This document shows, piece after piece, positions 9,640 through 20,319 of a stretch of DNA of 64,000 nucleotides; within the stretch, counting starts at the first letter, position 1; each line of letters starts with the position of its first letter. The stretch comes from Dryococelus australis (Eukaryota; Arthropoda; Insecta; Phasmatodea; Phasmatidae). A program made the position numbers and the translations under genes. The notes beneath the pieces are model-generated. The model was not told the origin of the DNA. It did not search any database and was given only the letters and a program-made list of their open reading frames with translations. The stretch lies in NCBI GenBank assembly GCA_029891345.1, contig CM056997.1, positions 215,365,212 to 215,429,211 on the forward strand. Direction: 5' to 3'.

Positions 9640-10330
9640 AGAGAGGATATTGTAGAGCCATCAGAACGTAATTATTCAAGCCCAGCTTTTTATTGCCGAA
9701 AAAGATTACTGGAGAGTATCGAGTCACATGTGACTACAGAAAAGTTAATAAGAAGATCTATGTAGACCCATGCCCCTTACCTACTATTGAATTCGTGTTT
9801 CAGCATGTCGGGGACACTAGGTATTTCTCACTTTTTGTATTAAGTTCTGTATTTTTACAACGCTATCTGCATCCTGATTAATGTGATATGTTAGCTTTTA
9901 TTACAGCCAGGGGGCAATATCAATGGAAGAGATTACCTATGGGGGTTAATTGTGGCCTGCAAGCAATGTCATGTGTACTCTTCCAAACCTTCGGGAAATA
10001 CCAATATGAATATCCCTTTATATACATCTACAATGTTTGTGTATATAGTAAATATTTTGAAGACCATCTATAACATTTAAGATTTTTCTATTAACTTTGA
10101 GTAAAACAGTATTGACAGTAAATCTTAATAAGGTCACTTGGACCAAAACATATGTGAGGTACCTAGGATTTGTCATTTCTGAGGGCAAGGTGTTGATGGA
10201 CCCAAAGAAAATACTACCAGTAGTGAACTTTCCCGTACCTAAAAATGTACATGGGGTGCGTAGCTTTCTAGGACTTGTTAAGTTCTACTCTAAGTTCATC
10301 CCTAGTTTTCCCAATATTGTAGAACCATTG
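9640..10330 (+). pseudogene. Reverse transcriptase relic (Ty3/gypsy)
   Basis: The polymerase that copies element RNA into DNA. Motifs run in order. GEYRVTCDYRKVNKKIYVDP at 9710-9775 is the gypsy WRxCVDYRxLN block and is followed by PCPLPTIE. FSLFVLSS near 9827-9850 corresponds to FSxLDLxxGF, with the first catalytic Asp changed to Val. RGQYQWKRLPMGVNCG is at 9907-9955. IYIYNVCVYS at 10021-10050 stands where YLDDxxxxS should be, so both remaining Asp are gone. The thumb continues with VRYLGFVISEGKV and VRSFLGLVKFYSKFIPSF (10153-10310). The three catalytic aspartates are all lost, so the enzyme is inactive even apart from frameshifts. Confidence 0.85.
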
Positions 10331-10800
10331 AACTCACTGAAAAGGAAAGGAGTTGGTTTTGTTTGGGGGGGGGGGGGAGGGAAAGATCAGAACCATACCT
10401 TTGGTCACTTTGAAAAAAAAAATAGCCACGCCTCCAGTTCTTCAGTTACCACTTTTTGATCGAGGGTTTAATCTTCAGCTATACGCTAGCACCAAAAGCT
10501 GTAGATGCCATATTGTTTCAAGAACGAGACAATAGTTAAGTCCCTGTATCTTATGCCAGCAGACTTTTAACACCAGCTGAACAGAAGTATTCTGCCTATG
10601 AGAAATCGGTGATAGCGTGATTATCTGGGGAGTGCAGAATTTATTTTGCATACTGACAACCAGGCTTTAAGTTAGTTACTTTCCACTAACAAACCTGCAG
10701 GTTAACTAGCCCGATGGCTCTACCGACATACTTGTTAAAATTTTTCTGTAAAGCATGTAAACGGAGTAGTCAATGGGGTGGCGGATGCATTATCCCGGAC
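10330..10800 (+). pseudogene. RNase H relic
   Basis: After RT, frame shifts bracket a poly-G run at about 10362-10378. Then come PPVLQLPLFDRGFNLQLYAS (10430-10490), YASRLLTPAEQKYSAYE (10545-10600), an HTDNQAL block near 10650-10665 and NGVADALSR around 10780-10800. These are the standard landmarks of gypsy RNase H, which removes the RNA template. The G run probably arose after insertion and destroys the frame. A linker with an open frame (10714-11007) follows. Confidence 0.7.
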
Positions 10801-11149
10801 GAATTTCAAGTAGATCCTCCTCCAGAAGTAAGTGTAATTCAAGTAGAGGTTTCAAATTCCCACAATGAAATTATTTTTGCAGATTTTCAAAAGGATTTTG
10901 CTATTCAATTTGATATCCCTAATGAATGTGTTTTAATAGATAAACCAATACATTCAGCTGTTCGAGTAGATGTCCTTAAGTCAGAATTTCAGAATGAAGT
11001 TTGTTGAAGTAGTTCATGCAGATTGTGAAACCGAACCTGTAGCCAGCTTAGTCATGGATACGAAACCCTTAGTGTTTAGTGTTAATTATAGTGTTAATAC
11101 CGATATGAAACTGGTAGGATAAGTATTTCAAAACTTTCCTCAAGCCTAT

Positions 11150-12180
11150 TTGAAGTTACAGCGCCATCAGGGAGTTGACCCAGATTGTGTCAAAATTAAA
11201 GCTGATATGGATGCTGGCCAAGGTGGGCAGTATGAAGTAAGAAAAGACCTAATTGGATATGCTGACCCCAAAACACATAGAATTACATTTTTTGTTCCAC
11301 AACTGTTGCGTGCTCCCATCTTTCAGTATTATCACAATACCTATTTTGGAGGACATCTTGGGCAGAACAAGACTGTTGGCCGAATCAGAGAAATGTTTTT
11401 CTGGACATGGGTAAATAAGTAGGTAGAACATCTTGTGAAAAAATTTCTTGTTTGTCAAAGAGACAAGCGCCGTAATCTTAAAATCATTAGTCCATATAGT
11501 GCTAGTGTAGCCAAGTTCCTTTGGGATTGTCTGTATCTAGATGTTTTTTGCCCCTTACCATGTACCTCTGCTGGGTTTTCTTCTATATTTGTTGCTGTTG
11601 ACAAGTTCAGTAAGCTTGTTTTATTTTTCTGTTAAGAACTACGAAATCAGTTTAGATTTGTAAGATTTTGAGTCAAAGATTATTTACACTGTTTGGGTCA
11701 CCAGTTAGTATAGTAACCGATAACGCCGCATACTTTGTGTCAATTGAGATAAAAAAAATAACCATGCTTTTTCTTGGGGTATCAAGCTAATTCAAACCAC
11801 AACTTACTACCCTAAAGCGAACCTAGTTGAGCGATGTAATCGCAATTTAAGGGTAACTTTGCAGGCTTTTCAAACTGGAACCAATATATATTAGGATGTT
11901 GATCTTATCAACTATCCCTCGCCTTTATAATGTATTTAGCGATGCTACAAGTAAGGTGCCCTCAGAATTGTTTTTCGGTAGAGCTTTATTTCACCCTCTT
12001 ATACACACATGGGGATTTCATGAATTCTGCTGGGATGCTGTGAATAGGAAGGAACTGGAGAAGGTTTGGGAGGAAGCGACACAGAATCTTCATATAGACC
12101 TCAGTAAACTAGCTTCTATGAATGCTTATGCTAGTGGTTCTGTCTCCATTAATGTGGAAGACAGTGTTTTGTAGAATCCC
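11150..12180 (+). pseudogene. Integrase relic (Ty3/gypsy)
   Basis: Integrase joins the cDNA to host DNA. The zinc-binding N-terminus is visible as YYHNTYFGGHLGQNKT near 11328-11375 (the HH pair) and KKFLVCQRDK near 11438-11467, where the first Cys of CxxC is Phe. The core begins with WDCLYLDVFCPLP (first Asp present) around 11522-11560, followed by AVDKFSKLV near 11592-11625. The second Asp appears in VTDNAAYF at about 11707-11735. NLVERCNRNLRVTLQAF at 11820-11870 covers the Glu region. PSELFFGRALFHPL (11958-12000) follows. Stops and frameshifts interrupt it. Confidence 0.85.
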
Positions 12181-12189
12181 ATTATTCAA

Positions 12190-12400
12190 ATTACAAGGCG
12201 ATTAATTTCAGTGCCAAGCTGGTTCCAAAGTACCATGGACCATTTCATGTAAAGCGGTTTCTTACACCAGTAACAGTTTTATTAGAGGATGAGTTATCCT
12301 GGGTTGTTTAATAAATGACACATTATGTATCTGAAGTTGAGCACTGCTCAGTAAATGGTTTTAAACTTCAGCCACTGAAGGGCGTATGCTTTAAGTGTTT
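12190..12400 (+). pseudogene. GPY/F-like C-terminal tail of integrase
   Basis: A frame around 12205-12300 reads FSAKLVPKYHGPFHVKRFLT followed by PVTVLLEDELSW. This matches the GPY/F or chromodomain-adjacent module that ends many gypsy integrases (K-L-xPK-x-x-GPF). It marks the 3' coding limit of the retrotransposon. Confidence 0.65.
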
Positions 12401-12830
12401 TTGTACTATTTATTTAGGATTTGTGATAATTAATTTTGATATTTGAAGTGTAATCATCTTGTAATCATAATCATCATGTATTTTAATGTTTTTAAAGGTA
12501 ATTGTTTCCTCTTCAAGGTATGAGCTTACTGTGTATTTTGAAGCTTACTGGGGAAAGTTGTCTGTCCTTTCAAACTCATTTAATTTTTGGGTTTCATGCT
12601 CATTTAGTTATTAGTATATATCTCATGCTCTTGTTTGGATTATGGTTTTCATTATTCATGTAGTATATAAGAAGTTTTTAAAATTTGTAGTTTTTTAAGT
12701 TAGGGATATTAAATAGAGTATTCTCAAATATTTAGATGATAGGGTAAAACTCTCCGGATTTGTGTCTATTGATGGAAAGTCTAAAGCTGAAGCAAAGTCC
12801 AATATATTATCTGGAGTACTCCAAAAAATG

Positions 12831-13285
12831 TTCTGGATTTGACTACCTGATGCTTGAACAACCTGTTCTTGTTTGTTTTGGTGAAGACTGGATGGTTGAG
12901 ATGGTCATGCAGTTGGAGATTCGTCTCATCGTGATGTGTCCTGATGGAGATGCATGAGGCAAGCCGCCTCGGTGGAGTTTCTGGCAGAATTCTTCAAGAG
13001 AGTCACCCATTTAGATGGGGGGGGGGGCATTAGTAAATAATGGTTTCGATCCACATACCTCTGGGTTATGGGCTACGCCCATAATTTTTTGCTCGCTTAA
13101 TAAATCAACAATTGGTTTTAAATTTTCCCTGCTTTTTGGAAATGTACCTTAAACCAGATGTTACGTTCAGTATAAATATTTTTTTGCAAGTTCTTAACAG
13201 ACAAGTTGTAGGTGGTTTCTAGATGTAATGTGATTTTCTGGATTTGAGTACTTGATGCATGTGCAAGCTGTTCTTGCATGTTCCG
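12831..13285 (+). repeat. Direct ~50-bp repeats, 12831-12880 and 13236-13285
   Basis: Both copies begin TTCTGGATTTGA and continue with CTTGATGC-like and CTGTTCTTG segments. They lie about 405 bp apart, downstream of the retrotransposon, with a G run (about 13017-13027) and the tRNA-like fragment between them. Confidence 0.6.
13031..13073 (-). pseudogene. 3' half of initiator tRNA-Met (CAT)
   Basis: The minus strand reads CATAACCCAGAGGTATGTGG then ATCGAAACCATTATTTACTA. This matches the anticodon CAT, anticodon 3' stem, variable loop, and T arm with the initiator-specific ATCGAAA loop, through the acceptor end. Acceptor and T-stem positions have decayed. The 5' half is absent; instead the sequence enters an unrelated 19-bp hairpin (13066-13084). 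No functional tRNA can form. Confidence 0.7.
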
Positions 13286-13482
13286 GCCTCGAGAGAGCTT
13301 CAACATGTCAGTTAAGTAAAATTGATCAAAGTAGTCCCTTATGGCACAATTCAGGGGATAAACTTTATGTCTAAATTAGGCAGAAATAGGGGGCTTTGGT
13401 GTCCTAAGTAAACAACTAATGCATTTTGAGATTTCTTCGTTTTAATTTTCGGCACTTAAAAAAAATAATTGTAACTAAATTA
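13089..13482 (-). repeat. Inverted-repeat blocks X' (13089-13200) and Y'-Z' (13282-13482)
   Basis: Reverse-complement partner of 6838-7250, with block order permuted. It lies just beyond the gypsy relic, so the two copies bracket it. Confidence 0.65.
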
Positions 13483-13499
13483 TTTAAAGTAGACAACTG

Positions 13500-15370
13500 A
13501 CTCCTACAGACTGACTGCAGCGCTGATTGTGGAGTGGATTGCGATCGCTGTGCTGATAGCATCGCTGATTCTGGTGCTGGTTGCGGATACATATTGCGAT
13601 TGTGTGCGTGGGTTGCAAGTTGAAATGAATACCCTCATTTTAAAATAAAATTAATAGTACTACTCCCAAATGCGGAAAGGTGAACATTTAATTCAATAAT
13701 ATCGATTTAAAAAGAACATATCCAGTTCCCTTGGTATATTTCATCTTTTCCTGGGTAAACTGTATTTGCGCTTTGCAATAAAAGTAGCTAGAACTACAGC
13801 AGGCTCCCAAAATGCTTCGTCATTGGTCCACGTACAACTTGGAATTTGTACTGAACAATGCGACACAACGGCAAGCAACCATGTTCCCAATTGGTCGTTG
13901 AGCGAAAAGGATTGTTCGTACAGACCGCCCTCTCATGCCGACGAGCATTTTGACCATAGGTCAATACTCGATCGCAGAATCGACACTAGCGACAACCAGT
14001 TAGCGATGATAAAGCTCGCGACTCCATAGTCGTCGAGGTCAAAGGCAGCCGTTCGTATTCGCAATTCATTTTCGTGCGAAAACCCAAATACTCGTTCATC
14101 CCATATGAAAACATGTAGGTATTATTATATATATATATGATAGCCATGTACATAATTATGTATAGACTATATATGTATTAATATAAGAGAGGAATAAACA
14201 TAATTATGTATAGAACAATATATATAAATGTAATATAAATGTATTGATATAAGATAGGAATATACTTAACTTTGTTAAAAATATAGACAATAGTAATAGA
14301 TTTTTTTTACATTTAATATGTATATATATATATTAGTAAAATATTTTACCTTGCAAAATGTATACATTCTTCTTTCATGTACAGTATAAATAATATATTT
14401 CTGACAATTTGTTATGGTGTCGGTATTACTTTTTTTTTATGTGTTCTTCACGTTGTACAGCCAGATGCAGTGTTCCATAGGCAGTTGCTTTACTTCAACA
14501 CTAATGGGCGAGTATTTAAGATATTCGCACTTTTAAAGGTGAACTTTGGAAACTACTTACCGTGGTTTTCATAACGGGAAATATTAATCATGTTTAACAT
14601 TTCTGCTATTCTGTTGACAACTTAAACCAAATATATTTTCTTATCACATCAGAAGGGTTGGCCACAGTTGGCGGCATTAATTTATGTCCAAACAGAAAAA
14701 TAATCGTGAACATCAACCAATAGGTATATTCACAAACCAATATTATCTAACGAAGTTAACGCGTACGGGTTGTATTTATAGTGTTGATTAATATATATTG
14801 CTTTTGTTATTTTATTTAATGAATATGGAGTGGACAAACGAGCCAGCTGACAAGAACACAAGCTAAATGTCACATGGCAGTGTTCATTTTGATATTCTTA
14901 AAATAGAAACATAGCAGGGCTTTCAAAACTGCTCACTTTAACTTGAACAACCTTTACCAGCTAGTTTAACATGTAACTTCCGATTTGTTCGGTTCCCACA
15001 CTAAGACATCAGCATAGAAATCTTTGTCACCACTAGCTATGCCATCCGTCGTCAATCCAAGGGTGACACTTGGTAAGAAGGGAGGACAAACTAGTTTCTC
15101 AGATCCACGGAACATCGTTTGCGGAGAGTCGATATCGGACATTTATTGACAAACACTGGCTTCTTTTGCTTCGAGGCGACCACAAGTGTTTCTGCGCGGC
15201 GTACTATCACTGTACTGCATTACATGTGTTATCGTCACATATCGTAGAGGTAGTTTACAATTCGTATTGATACATAATCACATACATGTTTTCAGTAATA
15301 TCACTATTAAAAAAATACCAATATTTATAACGAGATTGGAATTTAAATGTTACTGATACTAACGAAAACG
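13500..15370. other. Non-coding interval; GC-richer patch and AT repeats
   Basis: No gene recognised. 13510-13600 has a degenerate GCTGATTGTGG-like repetition. 13750-14090 is richer in CpG than its surroundings and contains inverted CCAAT boxes near 13822 and 13887, compatible with a promoter-like patch but not proof of one. 14120-14330 is a TA-rich imperfect repeat with two CATAATTATGTATAGA copies. Confidence 0.35.
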
Positions 15371-15374
15371 ATAC

Positions 15375-15500
15375 TAACGATTGTAAAATGATTTCGATAT
15401 ACTCTACGATTTCGGTATTATCGATTAATTTGGTACCATAGATTATTTCGGTAATATCGACGATTTCGTTACTATCGATGATTTCGGTAAACCGAAAATA
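15375..15500 (+). repeat. Short tandem repeats of TATCGATNATTTCGGTA type
   Basis: At least five imperfect copies of a 15-20-bp word (GATTTCGGTA preceded by TATCGAT or TATACTC) occur in 125 bp. Confidence 0.6.
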
Positions 15501-15840
15501 CCGAGTAACTGTTTGGAAAAATATAGATATAAAATTTTTATGGTATCGAACAGCCCTACCCCAACACCCCTGATATATGAATGTCCTGCACCCTGGGGCA
15601 CCTCCCCGCTACCCACTTCCTGGTGTACGCTTGTTACCACCCTCACAAATAACCAATAAAAATGTTAGTAACAAAAGACATGAATTAAAATTTTAACGTA
15701 AATACCGAATTAAATAATTAAAAGATAAAGTATAATAATGAAATAATTAATATAACTAATTAAAATATTTAAAAAAAGTAATGCTGTAAAGTTACTTTAT
15801 TTTGTATTTGTCTGAGGTACAGCCGTTTTAAATCACATTC

Positions 15841-16774
15841 TTAAGGGGCCCGCCTGCCTAGCGTTTACAGAGTTTTTGAAATCCAGGGTCTAATACGATA
15901 CTGTTAAACCTGCCCCTAACGTGCTTATCCAAGAAAATAAAACACACTTCAAACCATGCCTGTCGGTTACTTTCTAGGCTTCCCGCACATTTTTAATACC
16001 AATTCGAGGCACTCCCACATAGCTGAAACAGCTTCTTCAAAGCGCCGTACCTCCTAATATTTGTGACAGATACATACAAAAGTACCCACTCGAAGGACAT
16101 GCACTGAACTTAGGACGTCGCCTACTTGCGGCGCGTCTGACTCAGGGAAGAGGGAGAGCGATAAGGGCGATACCAACACTCGTGCCTATTGCCCCATCAC
16201 CCCTACGCGCAAGGCGCTGAACTGCCATACAGTGCTGCGTCTTCTATGGCACTTTAAGCGGTGACCATACCAGTTATTGGAGGATAGTATGAAGCAATGT
16301 CCAATGTAGGTCCGTATAACAGTTTCGCATGTTTCCGACCAGTATATTACGAAATACAGCAGTGTGAAAAAGCCGATTTTGGCTATGTTGGAGGGCTCGG
16401 GAATAATATCTCTAATGTGGGTGGTGTATTTTCAGTAGTAAACGTATACCTCGTATGAAATGTGTCTTCTTCTCGTATATTTTTTTAAATGGGACATGTT
16501 TAATGGTTTCATTAAAAACTACGATTTCAAACCCTTTGCAGCATTAGGACAAGTAGGCTGCGCCCTTAATACAGACTTTCCACCAATAAAATATTAAGGT
16601 CACTGGTGAAAGCCCCATAGGACGACGTAGCTCAACGAGAACACTGGAAGCCAATTCAGAGCCTTGCGCTTAGTGGCGAGGGCGCACTTGTTGCGCGTGG
16701 TAGAGTAGCCCTTATCGCTCCCGCACTTCTTGGCCGCAACCGCGGAAAATAACTGTAGGTAGGTGGGCCCTTAA
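15841..16774. mobile_element. TTAA-flanked TIR element, non-autonomous (piggyBac-like target)
   Basis: The left end reads TTAAGGGGCCCGCCTGCCTA and the right end, on the other strand, TTAAGGGCCCACCTACCTA. These are terminal inverted repeats of about 16-18 bp with a one-base length difference and two substitutions, bounded by TTAA at 15841-15844 and 16771-16774. TTAA duplication is the hallmark of the piggyBac superfamily. The 934-bp interior is GC-richer than the flanks and has no credible ORF, so the element is non-autonomous. Assignment to piggyBac rests on the target site only; the CCC/GGG termini are consistent but not decisive. Confidence 0.65.
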
Positions 16775-17077
16775 ACCAAGGTCCGAAAAAGTAATGGTAA
16801 TTCTTTTGCACCAGAGAACGGATAGTTACATATCAAACTTACCAAGGCCTACTGAACACGATCTTCCATCTTATCTATTTCCTTCTATGTAATATAAATT
16901 ACGCGTAACCATAGCTTCTGAATATTTTTCCGTTGCATATCTTAAAGGTATTTTTTTCTTCTTACAAACAACTTTTTTCTAACAACCTCAGCCCTTTTTA
17001 AACTTCTAATACGCAGTTTGTGTCATGGACCCTCCTATGGACATCCCTGTCTAATACCTTAACACTTGGCTCCGCCC

Positions 17078-17239
17078 TTACAACCATTCCGTGAAGCGCT
17101 CGAGCTGGGGGTTCTTGCGGGAATAATTGGAAAGCGACGCGGCTACATGCTGCTGGTAACGAAATCGATAGTCGCGATCCGCGGTCTCATTCTTGTATAG
17201 GTCATACAGCTGCGACATCGACACGTGCCTGTCGCGGTT
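17078..17239 (-). CDS. Candidate 3'-terminal coding exon of an unidentified gene
   Basis: On the minus strand an AG at 17240-17241 is followed by 53 open codons and a TAA at 17078-17080. The product contains SMSQLYDLYKNETADRDYRF and ends NYSRKNPQLERFTEWL. It is hydrophilic, mixed-charge and non-repetitive, and the DNA is clearly GC-richer than its AT-rich flanks. That is how a conserved exon looks in such a genome. An in-frame ATG (SMSQ...) could alternatively make it a 46-residue single-exon ORF. Upstream pyrimidine support for the acceptor is modest (TTTTTTACACAG lies about 25 bp further upstream). No polyadenylation signal is obvious. No family recognised; it could also be a fragment of a mobile-element gene. 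Confidence 0.35.
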   Translation of the reverse strand, partial: NRDRHVSMSQLYDLYKNETADRDYRFRYQQHVAASLSNYSRKNPQLERFTEWL

Positions 17240-17452
17240 CTACGGTTACTATACATACTGTGTAAAAAACTGTACATTGTCTCTGGAAACGGAGAACAAT
17301 GCAATTTCATTACCGCCATTAATTATCCATACTGAATTAACCATACTTAATTTTTTTCGCCTAATTAAACCATAATAATGTAAAAATAGTTTTAAAAATT
17401 CATTTGTGTTTCAAACAAACCGTTTTTAATTTTTGAATTAATAACATTAAAT

Positions 17453-17635
17453 TCCGGCCTCCCGCGTCGTAGTCGGTTGGTGCCCCGCCAGTTTGGGAAG
17501 CAGGAGGTTTTGGGTTCGGATCCCAGCTAAGGCATGGGTGTTTCTCTAAGTTAGGTCATAAGTTACTTTGTAAGCCGTCCCCTGATAATTCTTCAGGCAT
17601 AACACTGGGGGACGTTTATAAACCCTGTACAATAA
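17453..17635 (+). mobile_element. tRNA-derived SINE
   Basis: The tRNA-like head contains an A-box-like TAGTCGGTTGGTGC near 17470 and a B box GGTTCGGATCC at 17513-17523. These are followed by a unique-looking body ending near an AT-rich tail. The post-B-box segment (AAGGCATGGGTGTT) resembles that of the SINE at 51762. Confidence 0.65.
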
Positions 17636-17639
17636 CATA

Positions 17640-19099
17640 ACAAAACTTTTTAAACAAGACGTTTTAACACACACACTGCAGTATGAAAGTGAATCCAAAT
17701 GAGAATTTGGAAAAAGAAATAACGTAAAGATAATTTACAAAGTTTATCAAAGAAAGCATATGTGTTTTTTTTTTTTATTATTAGCCAAGTGAAAATTGAC
17801 AACTTAACTGGAACAATTTTTACTTTGCAAAAAATTGTACCATTAAAATAATATGTAGACACGTCCTATCGTTTATAGGGTCAAAAAAGCTGGACGTTTT
17901 ATATCACCACAACAAATCCGGCCGAAATCTAAATATTAATATAAAGAAATACACGCCCTCCTTTCGCCGGGTGTCTGGTAACCACACTCGCGAGGTAAAC
18001 GTCCGATCCATACAACTCTCGAGAGCACTATGGAGTTCATAAACAATTGTTTTTAATTAAATTTATTTTTTAATGTTTTCAACGCAGCAGTCCTCCCAGG
18101 AAAACAATGACTCGCTGGGAAATTACCATACAATTTCAAAATACGTTCTTTAGTAAAGGTATATATATATATATATATATATTTCTCTCGAATCGAAACC
18201 TAGGTCTCTATTTGCAGGAAATTAATACCGCGCCATGGTTCAACGAATGTAACAGTACGTAGTAAATGTACACAACACAAGTGACAGACTTACCCTGTAT
18301 GAAAACATATGAGAAATGTAAACAAATGAGGCTTGTAAATTAATGATAAACTTAATCCAAAGATGTACATTATGAGAAATATAAAGAAATGTGAAAATCA
18401 AATATGACTGTAACTAAGGCTAAATAGCAAAACATTGATATTTACGATAAACTTTCTAAACGTATATTTATATTAATTTTTTTTTTTCCTTGTTTTGGTG
18501 CGAAGAACACCCCTCTAAAGTTTTTCCACGTATATTTGATACAATCTGTATAGTTGAACAACTTATTTATCTTTCTTCAATTCTATTGACCATTTCTATA
18601 GTGCATATTTCACAATAAAATAATATTATGCAGACAATAAACTTTCGATTTACATAGGCGCCTACTGTAGGCGCCCCAAGTTTGCTTAGGATTAAGTTAA
18701 CTAATATAATGCGACAGTAGTTCGCCTTCCCCCAATATTTATAACAAAGGAGCTTGACCTCTTATGCGACAGGTATATCATATAAGCAAACTGTAATAAG
18801 AAAGACTGCAATTATTTTAGGTTAACAGTGCCAATTAATGATTGATTTATGTAATATACTTTGTAGTAAGCAGAAAAATGTTAATCTAGCGCTCCCTCCC
18901 TAAAATGAATAAGTCGCCGCTTTTGATGAAAATGAATTGCAGAACCCATTAGGCACAACAATGAATTATATAAGTGGGGAATTATTTGCTCTCTTTTGTA
19001 CGAAATAACAATAAGGCTAATTTTTACATGTGTTCATTCGGAAAGAAAGGAGAGAGTATAGAGGGAGAGATGAAGTGTGCGTGTGTGTGAGAGAGAGAG

Positions 19100-19100
<1 letters not shown>
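17640..19100. other. Non-coding interval with microsatellite
   Basis: No gene recognised. It contains a (TA)n run at 18160-18182 and, on the minus strand at 18185-18245, a tRNA-like B box (GGTTTCGATTC), possibly a SINE fragment. Confidence 0.35.

Positions 19101-19102
<2 letters not shown>

Positions 19103-19154
<52 letters not shown>
19103..19154 (+). repeat. (AG)n microsatellite
   Basis: About 26 uninterrupted AG dinucleotides, preceded by shorter GT and GA runs from 19078. Confidence 0.95.
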
Positions 19155-19156
<2 letters not shown>

Positions 19157-19159
19157 CTC

Positions 19160-20310
19160 TTTCTGAAAATCTCGAACGTTCGGTCCTGGAAGAACCTCAG
19201 TCATAGAATTGTTGAAGATAATGACAAATGGTGTACAGAAACCTACCCTACACCTAGTCAGTTTAGTGAAACACGCCAAAATGCACGAGAGTCACCCAGG
19301 GGATTTTGGTGCCCTATTTATGACGTGACACTGCGTATTTCGTGTACTACCCATCGTTTTTATTTTTTGTTACTGGAGGAAAACGTGTTCCTTGAAAGAA
19401 GTTTTACCATTTCGTTTCAAGCTAACATATATATTGATGTTTTAAAAGAAAAATAGTATACTGTTTACACTTAACTATTGCAATGAACTATACTACAGTA
19501 TATTTTCACCGCCCAATAAACTGGTATAGGCTATTCACGGTAAAGCGAGCACTTTTGAAAGTCCTCTCATTTGAAATTATATTCAAAAAATATATTTAAT
19601 TTTAGACTAAGACGTTAACTTCCGAGTTCGATGGAATATACACACTGCGTTCATTACTTACGTGGCAACTTTTTTTTTAAAAAAGGTTGTTCATGGATAA
19701 AAAATAGCTGAAAGGAAAAAGTAACTAGAGCCTCAAAAATACTCACTTTACCGCGAACAGACTGTAATAAAAAATTCAATTAAATACATATTTTACCAAT
19801 GTGCGCCATTAAAAATAATATTTTAAGAGAAAGAAATATTTATGTAGAAATAAAATAAATGTAAACGGCATTCTTGGCGACAGTCGAAAATGCCCTTAAC
19901 CAAGGATAGAGATGAGACGGACACAAATGTGTGAGCTTGAAGGTACATGATTTCTTATAGTGCATACTTGTGTGGATAGCCGCTTACATCCTTCACCCCT
20001 CTTCCAACATCTTCTGTAGCACGGTGACAGCTCTCCGATATCATGTGCTTCATTATTTAATGCAGTCGAACTGGCCGGAACATGCCATTTCGCGAGGACT
20101 GGTCGATGCTGTACGGCGTTCTACAGCACGTTTCCCAACTTCATTCTTACACTGTCTAACGATTAGCATAATTGCGTTCTCGATTGTACGCACTGTTTGA
20201 TGAGTGGGTGAGGCATCATTACATCACAATGACTATACATTTTCAGGGAGTAGGGGAGAATATCTCTAAACAAAGGTTTGGAGGCAGCACTTGTTATCGG
20301 GGGCTGGGGA
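19160..20310. other. Non-coding interval
   Basis: I see no gene, RNA or clear repeat here. Confidence 0.4.
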
Positions 20311-20319
20311 AAACTACCA

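Larger units (their letters stand above)
8000..12400 (+). mobile_element. Dead Ty3/gypsy-type LTR retrotransposon
   Basis: Remnants occur in the canonical order gag, protease, reverse transcriptase, RNase H, integrase, GPY/F-like tail, all on the plus strand. This domain order (integrase after RNase H) and the motifs listed for each part place it in Ty3/gypsy rather than copia. Frames change many times and catalytic residues are lost. I could not find convincing direct LTRs: neither a TGT...ACA pair nor a primer-binding site was evident in 7970-8130 or 12400-12950. The element is probably a truncated or very old insertion. Confidence 0.85.

Noticed and set aside
12400-12960. 3' LTR of the gypsy relic
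   Set aside because: A start after the purine-rich ACTGGGGAAAG near 12550 is possible, but no matching copy exists upstream of gag, so I do not call LTRs.
19034-19279. 81-codon minus-strand frame with a long Ser-Leu repeat
   Set aside because: It is a translation of the (AG)n microsatellite.
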